Assembly (NCBI GenBank): GCA_040719455.1
Contig: JBFDTN010000001.1
Span: 930,001 to 994,000, forward strand
Origin: Streptococcus pneumoniae
Lineage (GTDB): Bacteria; Bacillota; Bacilli; Lactobacillales; Streptococcaceae
DNA: 64,000 nucleotides
Reading direction: 5' to 3'
Shown: positions 40,801 through 52,137 of the stretch, in pieces
Layout of the letters: every line of letters starts with the position of its first letter
Numbering within the stretch: the first letter of the stretch is position 1
Position numbers and translations under genes: made by a program
The notes under the pieces: generated by a model
The model's input: only the letters and a program-made list of their open reading frames with translations
Told to the model about the DNA's origin: nothing
Databases searched by the model: none

Positions 40801-43800
40801 GTTGATTCTGACAAGGATACTGATTCAGATACAACCGCTGATACTGACTCACTCAAGCTTATTGATGCGGATGCTGAGAGTGAAGCTTTCTCAGATACAG
40901 AAGTTGAAAGCGACTTAGATGCTGAGGTTGATTCAGAATCACGTTGTTCTACACTTGTTGAAGCAGATTTGCTAACTGAGTTAGAAAGCGAATCACGGCT
41001 TGAGTTACTGAGTGACAAGCTGTCGCTATCCACATTTGGATTGTTCGATAATGAGGCTGAGGCTGAAATTGACTCGCTCACTGATGTGCTTGCGCTCACT
41101 GACTCACTATCACGTACTGATGCAGATGTTGATTCAGACGCTGATACTGACATTGACTTAGACATAGATGCTGAAGTCGATGCGGATGAGCTGATTGAAG
41201 CTGACTCTGACAATGAATTGCGTGCTGACTCGCTTGCACTTGTTGATTCACTCAAGCGTGTTGATTCAGATACTGAAGCTGACATTGAAGCTGAGTTATA
41301 GCTTGAAAGTGATTCAGATAGTGACATTGAGCTTGATTTGTCAATTTGTGAATTAGACGCCAATTCTGACAAGCTTGTTGAGAAGCTTTCTGAAGCTGAT
41401 ACTGACGCTGATGTGCTTGCTGAGTTATACTCTGATACAGATGTGCTTGCTGATGCACTCAATGAATCAGACGCTGTTGAGTTAGACGCTGACTCACTTG
41501 CTGAGATCGATGCTGAAATTGATTCAGACAAATCTGTTGATTGGCGCATAGAAGCTGATTCAGACGCTGACGTAGACTCAGATGCTGAAATCGAATCTGA
41601 CAAGGATACTGATTCAGATACGGATGCAGAACCTGACATACTTACTGATTGACTGTTGCTCAATGATGTTGAAGCAGATACAGACGCACTGTTCAATGCT
41701 GAGATTGATGCTGATGTTGATTCTGACAAGGATACTGATTCAGATACAACTGCTGATACTGACTCGCTCAAGCTTGTTGATGCAGATGCTGAGAGTGATG
41801 CTTTCTCAGATACAGAAGTTGAAAGTGACTTAGATGCTGATGTTGATTCAGAATCACGACCTGATACGCTCATTGATGCTGAGGCACTCACTGAGTTAGA
41901 AAGCGAATCACGGTTTGAATTGCTGAGTGACAGACTGTCGCTATCAACGTTTGAATTGCTAGCTAGTGACATCGATGCACTTTCTGACTCGCTAACTGAT
42001 ACTGAGGCACTCATAGATTGACTATCACGCACTGATGCAGATGTTGATTCACTTGCTGATACTGACATTGACTTAGACATAGACGCTGAAGTCGATGCGG
42101 ATGAGCTGATTGAAGCTGACTCTGATAGTGAATTGCGTGCTGACTCGCTTGCACTTGTTGATTCACTCAAGCGTGTTGATTCAGATACTGAAGCTGACAT
42201 TGAAGCTGAGTTATAGCTTGAAAGTGATTCAGATAATGACATTGAACTTGATTTGTCAATTTGTGAGTTAGACGCCAATTCTGACAAGCTTGTTGAGAAG
42301 CTTTCTGAAGCAGATACTGATGCTGATGTTGAAGCTGAGTTGTATGCTGATACAGATGTGCTTGCTGATGCGCTCAATGAGTCTGAAGCTGTTGAGTTCG
42401 ACGCTGACTCACTTGCTGAGATAGACGCTGAGACAGACTCAGACAATTCTGTTGATTGGCGCATAGAAGCTGATTCTGACGCTGACGTAGACTCAGATGC
42501 TGAAATCGAATCTGATAACGAAACTGATTCAGATACGGATGCAGAACCTGACATACTTACGGATTGACTGTTGCTCAATGATGTTGAAGCAGATACAGAC
42601 ATGCTGTTCAATGCTGAGATTGATGCAGATGTTGATTCTGACAAGGATACTGATTCAGACACGACCGCTGAGACAGACTCGCTCAAGCTTGTTGATGCTG
42701 ATTCTGACAATGAAGCTTTCTCAGATACAGAAGTTGAAAGCGACTTAGATGCTGAGGTTGATTCAGAATCACGTTGTTCTACACTTGTTGAAGCAGATTT
42801 GCTAACTGAGTTAGAAAGCGAATCACGGCTTGAGTTACTGAGTGACAAGCTGTCGCTATCCACATTTGGATTGTTCGATAATGAGGCTGAGGCTGAAATT
42901 GACTCGCTCACTGATGTGCTTGCGCTCACTGACTCACTATCACGTACTGATGCAGATGTTGATTCAGACGCTGATACTGACATTGACTTAGACATAGATG
43001 CTGAAGTCGATGCGGATGAGCTGATTGAAGCTGACTCTGACAATGAATTGCGTGCTGACTCGCTTGCACTTGTTGATTCACTCAAGCGTGTTGATTCAGA
43101 TACTGAAGCTGACATTGAAGCTGAGTTATAGCTTGAAAGTGATTCAGATAGTGACATTGAGCTTGATTTGTCAATTTGTGAATTAGACGCCAATTCTGAC
43201 AAGCTTGTTGAGAAGCTTTCTGAAGCTGATACTGATGCAGAAGTGCTTGCTGAGTTGTACGCTGATACAGATGTGCTTGCTGATGCACTCAATGAGTCTG
43301 AAGCTGTTGAGTTAGATGCTGACTCACTTGCTGAAAGTGAAGCCGAAATTGACTCAGACAATTCTGTTGATTGGCGCATAGAAGCTGATTCAGACGCTGA
43401 CGTAGACTCAGATGTTGAAACTGAGGTTGAGGCACTTACTGAAGCAGAAAAACTTGTTGAGGTTGAAAGGCTTGCACTTGTGGAAGCACTGATCGATGCT
43501 GATGTACTTGCTGACGTTGATGCGGACTTACTGATTGATCCAGATGTACTTGCACTAATAGAAGCACTTGTTGAAACTGAGGTACTTGTCGAAGCCGAAA
43601 TGCTTGCACTTGTGGAAGCTGATGTACTTGCGCTTGTTGAAACTGAAGTGCTTGTCGAAGCCGAAATGCTTGCTGACGTTGATGCACTAGTAGACGCAGA
43701 GGCGCTCGCACTTTTTGAAATGCTTGCACTTGTGGAAGCGCTGGTCGATGTTGAAGTACTTGCTGATGTTGACAAGGACTTGCTTGTTGATTCACTTGCT

Positions 43801-45641
43801 GAAAGTGAAGCAGATTTGCTTGCGCTTGTTGAAGTAGAAGCGGATTTACTTGTAGACTCACTCGCTGATGTTGAAGCGGACTTGCTCGCACTTGTTGAAG
43901 TAGAGGCAGATTTGCTTGTAGACTCACTCGCTGAAAGTGAAGCGGATTTGCTTGCACTTGTTGAAGTAGAAGCGGATTTACTTGTAGACTCACTTGCTGA
44001 AAGTGAAGCGGATTTGCTTGTACTTATTGAAGTAGAGGTAGACTTGCTTGTAGACTCACTTGCTGATGTTGAAGCGGATTTGCTTGCGCTAAGTGACGCT
44101 GATGTACTATCTTTCACAGAATTAGAAAGACTTGTACTTGCTGAGTTTGAACCATTTTGCGCAGTACTTTGTGATTCACTTGTGGACTCACTCAATGAAG
44201 TCTCTTCTTTAGCCCTCTTGATTGCCTCTTTATCAACATTCAAGTTCATAACTACCTTATCGGTATAGATTGGAGTACCTGAACCAAATTTATTACCACT
44301 ATTTGGGTCAGCATTCCGCGCGAAAAGCATGACCGCATTTGAGTATTTATCCAAATCATTATAGTTATTCAATTTGGTTTGGAAACTCAAATGGATTGTA
44401 TCTTTACCATTTTTAGAATCTTTGCCGTCAGAAATGTAGCGTTGATAAGTACCTGGATGAGTAATTATTCCCCCAGCATCATGGGTACCTAAAGCTTCTG
44501 CACCTGCACGATGCATATTTCCACTCTTACCTTCTGACGTAGTATAGCTCATTCCAGCTGGGTATTCAAAATCAGACTCTAATTTATTGATATAGGTATA
44601 GATATGGCGTGAATCGATTGGAACAACCGTTGAGGTAGTGTAATCCATATCCCAGTAAATCGTTTTGGTCGTTGGATCATAGGTAATTCTAAAGTTTTTA
44701 ACCTCTGCTGTTGTTGATGAACCATGTTCTTGACTAACAGTGTAAATATCGATACGTTCTGATGTTGCACGAGTGCTAACAGCACGGAATTGTGGTCCAT
44801 TGATAGCCGCACGGAAACCAGTGGAAGCTACTGCTGCGTTTGTAACATTCGTAGCTGTCATTGATGTCGTTACCGCAATCGCTTCAGATACAGTTTTCGG
44901 TGCTTCTGAAGTCGCTACTGAGGTACTTGCTTCTGAGACAGTTGCTTTTTCTGATACTTCTGAAGCACTTGTCACAATAGAGGCTACTGCTTCACTTGTT
45001 ACAGTTGATTCAGTTGTTGATGCTGTTGATTCAGAAGTAGCTGAAGTTGATGTACTAGCTGATTTCAACGCACTCATAGACTCACTTGCTTTTACACTTT
45101 CTGAGACTGAGTTGCTTACTGACTCACTTGCTTTTACAGATGTTGACGTGCTAAGGCTTTCAGATGTTGAAAGACTCACGGACTCACTTGCTGCAGTTGA
45201 AGCTGAGGTTGATTCCACACCATTTTCAGATACAGATGTGACTTCACTGACAGACTCAGATGAGGTAGAAACTTCGCTCTCTTTTGTCAATGTAACCTTA
45301 TCTTGACCAGCAACAACTCCTTCAGGAGCTGCTTGTAATTCCTCTGCTGCTGGAGCTAGATCGTCTGAGGCAAAGACTTGTGCATGAGTAAGGGCTGCTC
45401 CCCCACCAACAACTCCCAGAGAAACCAGGGCTTTCAGATAAGCTGCGCTATTTGATTCGATCAAATCTGCACTATCCATGTCAGCAACGACTTGCTCTGC
45501 TGCATTTTTAGTCCCTAGGACTCGCATTAGACCAAGTTGCGATAAAACTGTTCGCACCCAGTTTTTACCTGATTTGTGCAATTTGACACGACTTTTACGG
45601 TCGATCTCATCAAATTCTCGATTGAACTTTTTGCGGTTCAT
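37854..45641 (-). CDS. Serine-rich repeat adhesin SRR-B, intact, with an unrecognised head domain
   Basis: The 2595-residue protein has the same build as SRR-A: accessory-Sec signal peptide (residues 1-91, cut near VFA-SDD), short serine-rich part (about 118-290), head (about 291-480), long stalk (about 481-2555), LPKTG (37956-37970), hydrophobic segment and basic tail. The first 120 and last 40 residues are nearly the same in both proteins. The head (starting [20 protein letters not shown], ending [20 protein letters not shown]) is not a lectin, Siglec or CnaA domain that I recognise. ATG 45641 has AAGGATGG at proper spacing; the ATG three codons earlier lies inside that site. It is probably glycosylated by GtfA/GtfB and exported by SecA2/SecY2, encoded just upstream. 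Confidence 0.92.
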   Translation of the reverse strand: MNRKKFNREFDEIDRKSRVKLHKSGKNWVRTVLSQLGLMRVLGTKNAAEQVVADMDSADLIESNSAAYLKALVSLGVVGGGAALTHAQVFASDDLAPAAEELQAAPEGVVAGQDKVTLTKESEVSTSSESVSEVTSVSENGVESTSASTAASESVSLSTSESLSTSTSVKASESVSNSVSESVKASESMSALKSASTSTSATSESTASTTESTVTSEAVASIVTSASEVSEKATVSEASTSVATSEAPKTVSEAIAVTTSMTATNVTNAAVASTGFRAAINGPQFRAVSTRATSERIDIYTVSQEHGSSTTAEVKNFRITYDPTTKTIYWDMDYTTSTVVPIDSRHIYTYINKLESDFEYPAGMSYTTSEGKSGNMHRAGAEALGTHDAGGIITHPGTYQRYISDGKDSKNGKDTIHLSFQTKLNNYNDLDKYSNAVMLFARNADPNSGNKFGSGTPIYTDKVVMNLNVDKEAIKRAKEETSLSESTSESQSTAQNGSNSASTSLSNSVKDSTSASLSASKSASTSASESTSKSTSTSISTSKSASLSASESTSKSASTSTSASKSASLSASESTSKSASTSTSASKSASTSASESTSKSASTSTSASKSASLSASESTSKSLSTSASTSTSTSASTSASISKSASASASTSASTSASISASTSTSVSTSASTSASTSASISASTSTSVSTSASISASTSGSISKSASTSASTSASISASTSASLSTSTSFSASVSASTSVSTSESTSASESASMRQSTELSESISASLSASESASNSTASDSLSASASTSVSAYNSASTSASVSASESFSTSLSELASNSQIDKSSSMSLSESLSSYNSASMSASVSESTRLSESTSASESARNSLSESASISSSASTSASMSKSMSVSASESTSASVRDSESVSASTSVSESISASASLSNNPNVDSDSLSLSNSSRDSLSNSVSKSASTSVEQRDSESTSASKSLSTSVSEKASLSESASTSLSESVSAVVSESVSLSESTSASISALNSMSVSASTSLSNSQSVSMSGSASVSESVSLSDSISASESTSASESASMRQSTELSESVSASISASESASNSTASDSLSASASTSVSAYNSASTSASVSASESFSTSLSELASNSQIDKSSSMSLSESLSSYNSASMSASVSESTRLSESTSASESARNSLSESASISSSASTSASMSKSMSVSASESTSASVRDSQSMSASVSVSESESASMSLASNSNVDSDSLSLSNSNRDSLSNSVSASASMSVSGRDSESTSASKSLSTSVSEKASLSASASTSLSESVSAVVSESVSLSESTSASISALNSASVSASTSLSNSQSVSMSGSASVSESVSLSDSISASESTSASESASMRQSTDLSESISASISASESASNSTASDSLSASASTSVSEYNSASTSASVSASESFSTSLSELASNSQIDKSSSMSLSESLSSYNSASMSASVSESTRLSESTSASESARNSLSESASISSSASTSASMSKSMSVSASESTSASVRDSESVSASTSVSESISASASLSNNPNVDSDSLSLSNSSRDSLSNSVSKSASTSVEQRDSESTSASKSLSTSVSEKASLSASASISLSESVSAVVSESVSLSESTSASISALNSASVSVSTSASSSMSASASVSASESVSMRQSTDLSESISASISASESASNSTASDSLSASASTSVSAYNSASTSASVSASESFSTSLSELASNSQLDESNSISLSTSLSEYNSASMSASLSESTRLSASTSASDSTRKSLSESASISSSASTSASMSKSMSVSASESTSASVRDSQSMSVSTSVSESISASASLSNNPNVDSDSLSLSNSSRDSLSNSASTSASMSVAGRDSESASVSASESMSVSEKASLSASASTSLSESVSAVVSESVSLSESTSASISALNSASVSVSTSTSSSMSASASVSASESASMHQSTDLSESISASISASESASNSTASDSLSASASTSVSAYNSASTSASVSASESFSTSLSELASNSQIDKSSSMSLSESLSSYNSASISASLSESTRLSESTSASESARNSLSESASISSSASTSASMSKSMSVSASESTSASVRDSQSMSASTSMSESISASASLSNNPNVDSDSLSLSNSSRDSLSNSASASASMSMAGRDSVSTSASVSESMSVSEKASLSASTSISLSESVSAVVSESASLSASTSASLSALNSVSASASTSLSVSQSVSMSDSVSVSESISASESVSNRQSTDLSESISASLSASESASNSTASDSLSASASTSVSAYNSASTSASVSASESFSTSLSELASNSHIDKSSSMSLSESLSSYNSASMSASLSESTRLSESTSASESARKSLSESASISSSASTSASTSKSMSVSASESTSASVRDSESVSASTSVSESISASASLSNNPNVDSDSLSLSNSSRDSLSNSASASASMSMAGRDSVSTSASVSESMSVSEKASLSASASTSLSESVSAVVSESVSLSASTSASISALNSVSVSASTSLSASQSASVSASMSTSASMSASLSASTSASMSTSMSTSASISASLSASSSAQASESAMKRSTSLPKTGMESNHAGLLGAMGALAGLAALGRKKKKEQSLED
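38150..43430 (-). repeat. SRR-B stalk: tandem units of about 855-915 bp
   Basis: The marker encoding the [10 protein letters not shown]-type sequence recurs at about 38953, 39833, 40687, 41542, 42457 and 43372, so spacing is 915 bp in the upstream units and about 855-885 bp further on. Stretches 40895-41403 and 42725-43233 (two units, 1830 bp apart) look identical. Landmarks follow the same order as in SRR-A units, indicating common origin. Confidence 0.8.
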
Positions 45642-45674
45642 ATAATCCATCCTTAAATAAAAAATTTCTTGAAT

Positions 45675-45703
45675 ATTTTACCATACTTACATAGTAAATA
45701 CAA
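45675..45703 (-). promoter_or_regulatory. SRR-B promoter
   Basis: TTGTAT (45698-45703), 17 bases and TAAAAT (45675-45680) on the minus strand, about 35 bases upstream of the start codon. Confidence 0.65.
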
Positions 45704-45747
45704 GTCTAACGTTTATCTATTTTTTATATAACAAACATAAATTTCAC

Positions 45748-45756
45748 CCCCCCCCC
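45748..45756 (-). promoter_or_regulatory. G9 homopolymer tract upstream of the SRR-B promoter
   Basis: Nine consecutive C on the plus strand (G on the coding strand) lie 45 bases upstream of the -35 element in otherwise A/T-rich DNA. Such tracts slip during replication and can vary gene expression. The surrounding gap (45651-45974) otherwise holds only the promoter and the gtfB terminator. Confidence 0.6.
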
Positions 45757-45935
45757 AGGATTTTTTACGCATAAAAATAGCATTATTGTATAAATGTTGT
45801 TGTTTTTATGAATATAAAACCTTTTGTAAGCCTTTTCTTTGGATGTTAAGTATTTTGGAAATTCTTTTTAATCTATCAAAACTTTTTGATCGTTTTTTTA
45901 CTTAAATAAAATAAGAACACATCATTTCCACTATA

Positions 45936-45971
45936 AAATAGGAGGCTAAGATGATATCTCAGCCTCTATTT
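45936..45971 (-). terminator. Terminator of the accessory Sec operon
   Basis: AGAGGCT-g-AGAT pairs with ATCT-t-AGCCTCCT on the minus strand, followed by TATTTTAT. It begins a few bases after the gtfB stop and separates gtfB from SRR-B. Confidence 0.8.
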
Positions 45972-45974
45972 TTC

Positions 45975-47294
45975 TTAATGAATTTGTGCTTTATAACGTT
46001 TTTCACTGCTTGTATTTGCATGATTTCTTTGCTCTTCTAATCCGTCTTCGATCTGCTCAGGATGAGTTAAATACATCTTCAGACTAGCAATCAAATTCTC
46101 TGAATGTTCCGGAGAGAAGCGATGGTTGGTAGCAATATACCGATCATCGTGAAGAGTATTTTCAAAAGCAAAAATCAATGATTGATATTCAAAAGCTGCG
46201 CGTACAGCTGATAGAATTTCCGTATGATGATTGATATCCAAGTAAATGCTGGTGGACTCCAACAATTCTTGCGCTTTTGCAACAGTAATACTTGGATACA
46301 ACCGTACATTCGCATAACGAGAGAGTGACATGAGCTTACTAGACATCTCCGTTAGAGCAGCAATATGAATCGTCAACTCTGGAAGAGCTTGAATCAAGGT
46401 CTCCACCTGCTCAATCTGATCCGAATTCGTCAAAATTAACGCCTCCGGTACAAAATCATTCTTTTCTTTGAATGGATATTGGAGACCCAAATAAGCAACT
46501 TTTTCTCTATCCTCTTTTGATAACAGTGGCAACATGTCTTGATAGGTCGCTTGATCTTGAACTAGGATGTTCGTTTCTCGATTCGTACCCTCCAAAAGAG
46601 TTTGCATATTCCCTGGAATACCGTCTATAATTGGCTCCTGCCAGAAGAGAACATCACGTCCCGCTGTTTCCAAAGATAGAGCGACAAAGAAAGGAGTCGC
46701 AAGGGAATTATAAAAAATTCGATCGAGCGTAAAGCCAGCTTCTTCTAGGTAAAAGCGAATAAATTCTTGTTTATGGTGGAAGATATGATTCTGACCTTGA
46801 TAAGTCAGAAAGAGATCTCCTGTCACATGATTCTCTAAGATGACTTCTTTTCCATCTCGGTCATAATAAGAGGTCTTAAGCCACACACCTTCTTCATCCA
46901 TACTGGTTTGTGCAAATTTATAGCCAAAGCGGTTATAGCGATCTACAAAGCGCACACGCCCTTTGCTATCCAGCCAATCCACACTTTGAACCAAACGATT
47001 GTGCCCTGCTGCCCAATAATGAATCGTCGCTTTTTTCTCATGGAAATTATAGACTTCCGCCTGTTGATTGGTTGCTTGAATTTCCCAAAATTTAGGAAGC
47101 TCAATATCATTAAAATACCGTGGATGACCTACTGCATCTGCAAATCCTGTAAAAAAGAGATAGGGAGACGTCACATCTTCTGGTAAAAATCCATCGTCTT
47201 CAATGACAACAGTTGGATGCGTGTAACCTGATTTTAAGAGGGAAAAATGCAAATCCCAGCTTGCTTGATTGTAATGGTCAAATAAGTTAATCAT
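45975..47294 (-). CDS. gtfB: Accessory Sec glycosyltransferase subunit/chaperone GtfB
   Basis: The 439-residue protein opens MINLFDHYNQASWDLHFSLL and reads through as a GtfB (Gtf2) protein: a GT-B-like fold without catalytic signature, the partner and chaperone of GtfA. The complex adds the first O-GlcNAc residues to Ser/Thr of SRR adhesins in the cytosol; GtfB recognises the partly modified substrate. The start overlaps the gtfA stop by eight bases, which fits equal production of both subunits. It is the last gene of the accessory Sec run and is followed by a terminator and then SRR-B. Confidence 0.92.
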   Translation of the reverse strand: MINLFDHYNQASWDLHFSLLKSGYTHPTVVIEDDGFLPEDVTSPYLFFTGFADAVGHPRYFNDIELPKFWEIQATNQQAEVYNFHEKKATIHYWAAGHNRLVQSVDWLDSKGRVRFVDRYNRFGYKFAQTSMDEEGVWLKTSYYDRDGKEVILENHVTGDLFLTYQGQNHIFHHKQEFIRFYLEEAGFTLDRIFYNSLATPFFVALSLETAGRDVLFWQEPIIDGIPGNMQTLLEGTNRETNILVQDQATYQDMLPLLSKEDREKVAYLGLQYPFKEKNDFVPEALILTNSDQIEQVETLIQALPELTIHIAALTEMSSKLMSLSRYANVRLYPSITVAKAQELLESTSIYLDINHHTEILSAVRAAFEYQSLIFAFENTLHDDRYIATNHRFSPEHSENLIASLKMYLTHPEQIEDGLEEQRNHANTSSEKRYKAQIH

Positions 47295-48789
47295 GCGTCA
47301 TCTCCTCTACTAAATCCTTCCATGTTTGCTCCACTTTCTCATCCAGATAATTCTCTGCGATTTCATAAGACACCTCATGGAAATCTGAAAGATTTTCCTG
47401 ATTGAAAATAGAGATGATTTTCTCAGCAAAACTATGAACCAGCTTCTCTTCTTCGTGGCTTTCAAATTTTGGTAGCAAATAGCCATTTTCTCCATCTTTT
47501 ACAAAGGTTTGATTCCCATAAGGAACATCAAAACCAATGATTGGAAGACCTGAGCCAATCGCCTCAAGCAAGGTCAGGCCAAATCCTTCACTGGTAGAAG
47601 CAGCTAAATATACTTGATAATGTTGATAGATATCTGTTAAATCATGATGTCCTTTTAAATGGATAAACTCACCAGCACCCAGCTCCTCAATCAACTGACG
47701 AAGCTTTTGCTCCTCGCCACCAGCGCCATAAATATCAAAAGTCAATTCTGGCAATACTTTTTGAGCTTGACTGACGGCTTGAACCAACCAATCAATGTGC
47801 TTTTCTGAAGCCAAACGAGAAGCCGTAACTAAAGAGAATGGCTTGCGTGCTTTTTCTGGACGATGCAAACTCGCAAGACTTCCCACTGGAATCGTGCGAA
47901 TCTGTGGCGTCCGATTTTCAAATGTCTCAAATTGCTCCAACATAGTTTCCTTCTGACGATCTGTTGCCACCAAGAAGAAATCCACATCATCAGAATACGT
48001 AAATTGGTAATCGTAGAAATTATTCCAAAGAATCGTATGATCTGTCACCGCATTTGCACTGTAATGCTCTGCATGCACAACTACCCCCAATTTTGCAGGG
48101 GTGTGGTATTGAAAGACAGCTTGTCCCACACCTGTTGCTCGATCTAAAATCACGATGTCTTTTTCTGTCAAGGAAAGGGATTGCATGAAATAAACCATGA
48201 ACTCTTCTTTTGAGTAGCAAATACGATTTGGAAAACGATAAATCGGATACTCTCCGATTAGCTCATCATAAGCCACACTTCCATCTTCGTTGTAAAAACT
48301 TCTTTGGTAAAGAGTCGCTCGATTGTCCTTAGGAATATAATATTCACTAAAGGTCTTTTGATAGGTATAAAAGTCTTTTCTGATCAGATTCCCACGAGAG
48401 ACAATCTCCACACATCGAACAATCTCTGTCTCCTCACTTTTTCTATAAATGGTAATAAAATCATTTTCACTGAAAAAGAGTCTGACAATCGCGCCATCTA
48501 CCTCTTCTCTGACAATCTGAGCCGGATGTTCCTTACGAATATCCGCAACAGCCACACTTGAAGGCGCTATCTTCATATCTGTAAAGTGAGAATAAAGCCA
48601 AATGATTTCCTCATCTTTAAAGCCAATATTACGAGTTAAATCACAGATATTATCCTGTGAAAAAAAATCTGTAAAGATAAATTTCGCTGGAATATCTAAC
48701 TTCCGCAAAACCTTTCCACGATAGGCTTGAGCATATTCGACCCCACTACTGGCCCAGCCAATGCCTAAATTGATATTATAAACTGTCAT
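47287..48789 (-). CDS. gtfA: Accessory Sec O-GlcNAc transferase GtfA
   Basis: The 500-residue enzyme begins MTVYNINLGIGWASSGVEYA, typical of GtfA/Gtf1. The N-terminal half carries the GtfA-specific add-on domain; the C-terminal half has the GT4 donor-site signature TSEGFGLTLLEAIGSGLPII with the EX7E motif, after LVTASRLASEKHIDWL. With GtfB it transfers GlcNAc from UDP-GlcNAc to the serine-rich stalks. GAGGAAAGG precedes the ATG. It lies 15 bases after secA2. Confidence 0.94.
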   Translation of the reverse strand: MTVYNINLGIGWASSGVEYAQAYRGKVLRKLDIPAKFIFTDFFSQDNICDLTRNIGFKDEEIIWLYSHFTDMKIAPSSVAVADIRKEHPAQIVREEVDGAIVRLFFSENDFITIYRKSEETEIVRCVEIVSRGNLIRKDFYTYQKTFSEYYIPKDNRATLYQRSFYNEDGSVAYDELIGEYPIYRFPNRICYSKEEFMVYFMQSLSLTEKDIVILDRATGVGQAVFQYHTPAKLGVVVHAEHYSANAVTDHTILWNNFYDYQFTYSDDVDFFLVATDRQKETMLEQFETFENRTPQIRTIPVGSLASLHRPEKARKPFSLVTASRLASEKHIDWLVQAVSQAQKVLPELTFDIYGAGGEEQKLRQLIEELGAGEFIHLKGHHDLTDIYQHYQVYLAASTSEGFGLTLLEAIGSGLPIIGFDVPYGNQTFVKDGENGYLLPKFESHEEEKLVHSFAEKIISIFNQENLSDFHEVSYEIAENYLDEKVEQTWKDLVEEMTHD

Positions 48790-48804
48790 AGTTTCCTTTC
48801 CTCA

Positions 48805-51204
48805 TTAGGCAAAGTAGATTTCTACTTCACCTTTTTTATTGTAAGAGACTTCACTGAGAAGTATGTTGCGAACAAGCAAGCGATAAACCTCTTGCTTCAT
48901 GCGTTCATAAGACGAAAGTGCATCTTTATGATATTCAAAAATTGGGTTTCGCTGGGCAGTTGTACGAGCGCTGACAACTGTCTTAAGCTGTTGCAAGTAG
49001 TCAACTTCCTCAATCCAAGCCTCATCAATGGCTTTTAAAATCGCGGTTCGTTGAAACTGTTCAAAATCCTGTTCTAAGAAATCAACTTTTTGTTGCCATT
49101 CGTCTTTTGCAATCCGAAGAAGACCTTCTCGTACAGACTCTTCATCTGTAAAATCATCTATCGCATGAATCAAGCGGCTATGATAGGACAAATTGTCAAA
49201 GATAAATCGTTTAACAACTAATTCTGTTAAATTTTCTTCTTTCTCTAAAAAGTCGCAAATACTCTTTTCAATCATCTCCCAGATATTAAAATCTTCCTGA
49301 CTGCCATAGATGAGCTCATCTCTTTGCGCATAAATCATCTCACGTTGAACCTTGACGCTCTCGTCATACTCCAGTGTTGTTTTTCGTGACTGCCGTCCCA
49401 TATTTTCACTCTTCATCTGAGCATGTTTGATGAGTTTGCCAAATTTCCTTCCTGACAATTCTTTTGGTTGATTGGCTTCACGCTTGGTTTGGTGTTTCTT
49501 GAGATATTTTTGAGACCATTCATCTCCATTTTTCACCACAAGGTCATCTTCTAGGGAAACAAAGAATTGGCTAAAACCAGGATCACCTTGGCGACCGGAA
49601 CGTCCACGCATCTGCAGATCCATTCGCTCATTGTCCATCCGCTCTGTTCCAATAACAGCAAGCCCCCCTAATTCCTTGACGCCTGCTCCTAGCTTAATGT
49701 CCGTTCCTCGTCCTGCCATATTGGTCGCAACAGTGACAGCACCTAATTGACCCGCTTCTGCAATCATCTGTGCTTCTTTGACAGCATGGTGGGCATTTAA
49801 AAGACTATGTGGAATGGACTCCATCAAGAGGATTTCTGAATAAAGCTCTGACATCCGTACAGATCCTGTCACAATCAAGATAGGTTGACCTGTCGCATGA
49901 ATCTTCTTAATAAAGGCTATGATAGCTTCAATCTTTTCTGGCAAGGTCGTATAAATCTTATCTGGCAGATCTTTTCTCTGAATCGGCTTATTGGTCGGAA
50001 TACGAATCACTTCCATGTTATAGGTTTCTACGAATTCATCCTCCGCAGTCTTTCCTGTACCTGTCATACCAGCTAATATCTTAAACTTAAGAAACAAATT
50101 TTGATAGGTGATGGACGCCATCGCTCGCATCTCATGAGAAATCTCCACTCTCTCCTTGGCTTCAAGCGCTTGGTGTTGCCCTCCTTGTAACTTTGTCGAT
50201 TCTAAAATGCGACCGTTACTGATATCCACCAATTTGACCTCATCTTTGCCTTTTTTACCAGGTTCGACCACATAGTCTTTTCCTTTTTCAAACAAATGAT
50301 GGGCATTCAAGGCTAATTTGACCCGCCGTACCAGATCAAAATTATCTTTGCTAAACAATTTCTCAACTGAAAAATAGCGCTCAGCAGCATCAATCCCTTT
50401 TTGCGTAAGCCAGATTTCCTTAGTTTCTTTTTCAACCTGATAATCTTCCCCCTGCACAAGACTTAAAATAAAATTGTCTGCAAAGGTATGAAGATTTGAC
50501 TGCAAACGAGGCGATCCTGAGATAATTAGCGGCGTCTGCGCACTATCAAGAAGAACGCTATCGGCTTCATCTACAATGACATAGTGAAACTCTCGCATGT
50601 ACTTGCCCTTGGTCGAGGTTGCTAGGTTATCAATCAAATAATCAAATCCTAGCGTTCCATTGGTGGTGTAGATAATGTCTGATTGATAGATTTCTCGTTT
50701 TTTCTTGATATTTGGCTTTTTAGGAGCTTTTGATTCTTCCTCTACGGCAATCCCGACAGTCAATCCTAGGAATTTATAGACATCTCCCATCTCTGTCCCA
50801 TCGCGCTTTGCTAAGTAAGAACTGGTCGTCACTAGCATAGCTCCCTTACCTACCAAGGCATTGAGATACAAAGGCATGGTTGCCGTTAGGGTTTTCCCCT
50901 CACCTGTCTTCATCTCGGCTAGATTACCTTCATGAAGGACAATCGCTCCTAGCACTTGCACTTCATACGGAAACATCCCTAAAATGCGCTTATCTGCCTC
51001 ACGCACAACGGCATAGGCTTCTGGAAGCAGTTGATCCAAGGTCTCTCCATTGTCTAAGCGTTTTTTAAACTCTAAGGTTTTCCCTTGCAATTCTACATCC
51101 GATAAGCTCTCCATGTAGGGCGCTAAACTGTTTATTTTTTGATAGATTTTTTTTAGTCTTTTTAAACGATAATAGTCTAACGAAAACCAATTATTCTTCA
51201 TCAT
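48805..51204 (-). CDS. secA2: Accessory Sec motor ATPase SecA2
   Basis: The 799-residue protein is shorter than canonical SecA and lacks the C-terminal zinc-binding tail, as usual for SecA2. Walker A MKTGEGKT lies at residues 98-105, the DEAD box is in [20 protein letters not shown], the second motor domain has [13 protein letters not shown], and [17 protein letters not shown] carries the arginine fingers. It drives translocation of glycosylated SRR proteins together with Asp1-3 and SecY2. Two adjacent ATG codons are possible starts. The gene follows asp3 by 18 bases. Confidence 0.95.
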   Translation of the reverse strand: MMKNNWFSLDYYRLKRLKKIYQKINSLAPYMESLSDVELQGKTLEFKKRLDNGETLDQLLPEAYAVVREADKRILGMFPYEVQVLGAIVLHEGNLAEMKTGEGKTLTATMPLYLNALVGKGAMLVTTSSYLAKRDGTEMGDVYKFLGLTVGIAVEEESKAPKKPNIKKKREIYQSDIIYTTNGTLGFDYLIDNLATSTKGKYMREFHYVIVDEADSVLLDSAQTPLIISGSPRLQSNLHTFADNFILSLVQGEDYQVEKETKEIWLTQKGIDAAERYFSVEKLFSKDNFDLVRRVKLALNAHHLFEKGKDYVVEPGKKGKDEVKLVDISNGRILESTKLQGGQHQALEAKERVEISHEMRAMASITYQNLFLKFKILAGMTGTGKTAEDEFVETYNMEVIRIPTNKPIQRKDLPDKIYTTLPEKIEAIIAFIKKIHATGQPILIVTGSVRMSELYSEILLMESIPHSLLNAHHAVKEAQMIAEAGQLGAVTVATNMAGRGTDIKLGAGVKELGGLAVIGTERMDNERMDLQMRGRSGRQGDPGFSQFFVSLEDDLVVKNGDEWSQKYLKKHQTKREANQPKELSGRKFGKLIKHAQMKSENMGRQSRKTTLEYDESVKVQREMIYAQRDELIYGSQEDFNIWEMIEKSICDFLEKEENLTELVVKRFIFDNLSYHSRLIHAIDDFTDEESVREGLLRIAKDEWQQKVDFLEQDFEQFQRTAILKAIDEAWIEEVDYLQQLKTVVSARTTAQRNPIFEYHKDALSSYERMKQEVYRLLVRNILLSEVSYNKKGEVEIYFA

Positions 51205-51222
51205 TGTCCGCCATATCTTTCT

Positions 51223-52137
51223 TTATTCCGTTTCTACTAATTGAAGAGCATAATCAACGCGATTGAGACTTCCTGCAATAAAAGCAAGAGATTCTTTTGT
51301 AGCTAGATCATCGTAAAAGCGAACCTTACTAGAATCCTCCGTCAAACCAACAAAGCGACGAATATCAACAGGATGTTGAAATAAATCATCTAGTTTACGC
51401 TGATACCAATCTGTTCCATAAAAATCAGTTGTCACATAAGCCTGACTCATGCTGACATAGGTTGCATAATAGACGGCTGCAAAATTACCAATCGGTCCAC
51501 TTCCAATGAAATAAAGAGGAAAAGGTTCCGCTTGCTGGGCTAAAAACTCTTTAATCTCTTCTAAACACCGATCTGTCAAGTACAAATAGTCAGAGTTATC
51601 CGCAAATATCTTGACATTTGGCTGTCTCGCATACATACTTTCTTCCACTTCTTTTTGCTGATTTGGCTCTGCAAAAAAAATCTTTGCCCCTTTTATAGTT
51701 GAAACAGTAGGATTTAGTGCTTCTAATTCCAAATACTGAAAATGGAGATATACACATCCTGCATTCACAAGCTCAATATCATAGGAATAGGCGTCTAAAG
51801 GATAGGTAAATTGATCGTCAGCTGTTTTTAAAATGGTAAAAGCGATTGATTTTTGAAAACGATTATAAAAGTTAATCCGCACATAAATACTCGCTTGCGG
51901 TTTCATCTCTGCCAACAAGCCGATACGATAAGTTGCTCCGCGTGTCAATAATGGTAAAACAGCCTGATCACGCGCCGCTTGGTAATTGCGATTGGAAGAC
52001 CAAATATGCATCCGTGCACCAGGAGATATGAGACTATTTTCTAAGATCATATCTGCTCCTTGCTTACGCAAACGCGTTCCTGCTAAATAACTATCTCGTC
52101 CAAAATTATTCCAATAGATTCTATGATACACGGTCAT
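51223..52137 (-). CDS. asp3: Accessory Sec protein Asp3
   Basis: The 304-residue protein matches Asp3: it starts MTVYHRIYWNNFGRDSYLAG, followed by the beta-rich, carbohydrate-binding-module-like fold and GARMHIWSSNRNY. Asp3 binds Asp1 and Asp2 and unfolded SRR substrate and helps guide it to SecA2. I begin at ATG 52137 inside the end of asp2 (17-base overlap), since the extra eight residues from an upstream codon are not conserved in my reading. The C-terminal extension (about 190-304), ending RVDYALQLVETE, includes GSGPIGNFAAVYYATYV and makes the protein longer than many Asp3 proteins. Confidence 0.87.
   Translation of the reverse strand: MTVYHRIYWNNFGRDSYLAGTRLRKQGADMILENSLISPGARMHIWSSNRNYQAARDQAVLPLLTRGATYRIGLLAEMKPQASIYVRINFYNRFQKSIAFTILKTADDQFTYPLDAYSYDIELVNAGCVYLHFQYLELEALNPTVSTIKGAKIFFAEPNQQKEVEESMYARQPNVKIFADNSDYLYLTDRCLEEIKEFLAQQAEPFPLYFIGSGPIGNFAAVYYATYVSMSQAYVTTDFYGTDWYQRKLDDLFQHPVDIRRFVGLTEDSSKVRFYDDLATKESLAFIAGSLNRVDYALQLVETE

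Noticed and set aside
38416-43131. Long Asp/Glu-rich reading frames on the plus strand opposite SRR-B (up to 557 codons)
   Set aside because: They mirror the serine codon periodicity of the adhesin repeats, lack ribosome sites and end wherever a TCA serine codon falls in the matching frame. The similar frames opposite SRR-A are rejected for the same reason.
43436-43993. Gln/Leu-rich 185-codon minus-strand frame inside SRR-B
   Set aside because: It is the out-of-frame translation of the short serine repeats and has no start signal.
25358-45641. CRISPR-like appearance of regularly spaced repeats
   Set aside because: The repeats are coding, of 900-base period with inner Ser-codon periodicity, and there are no 20-40 base spacers or cas genes.
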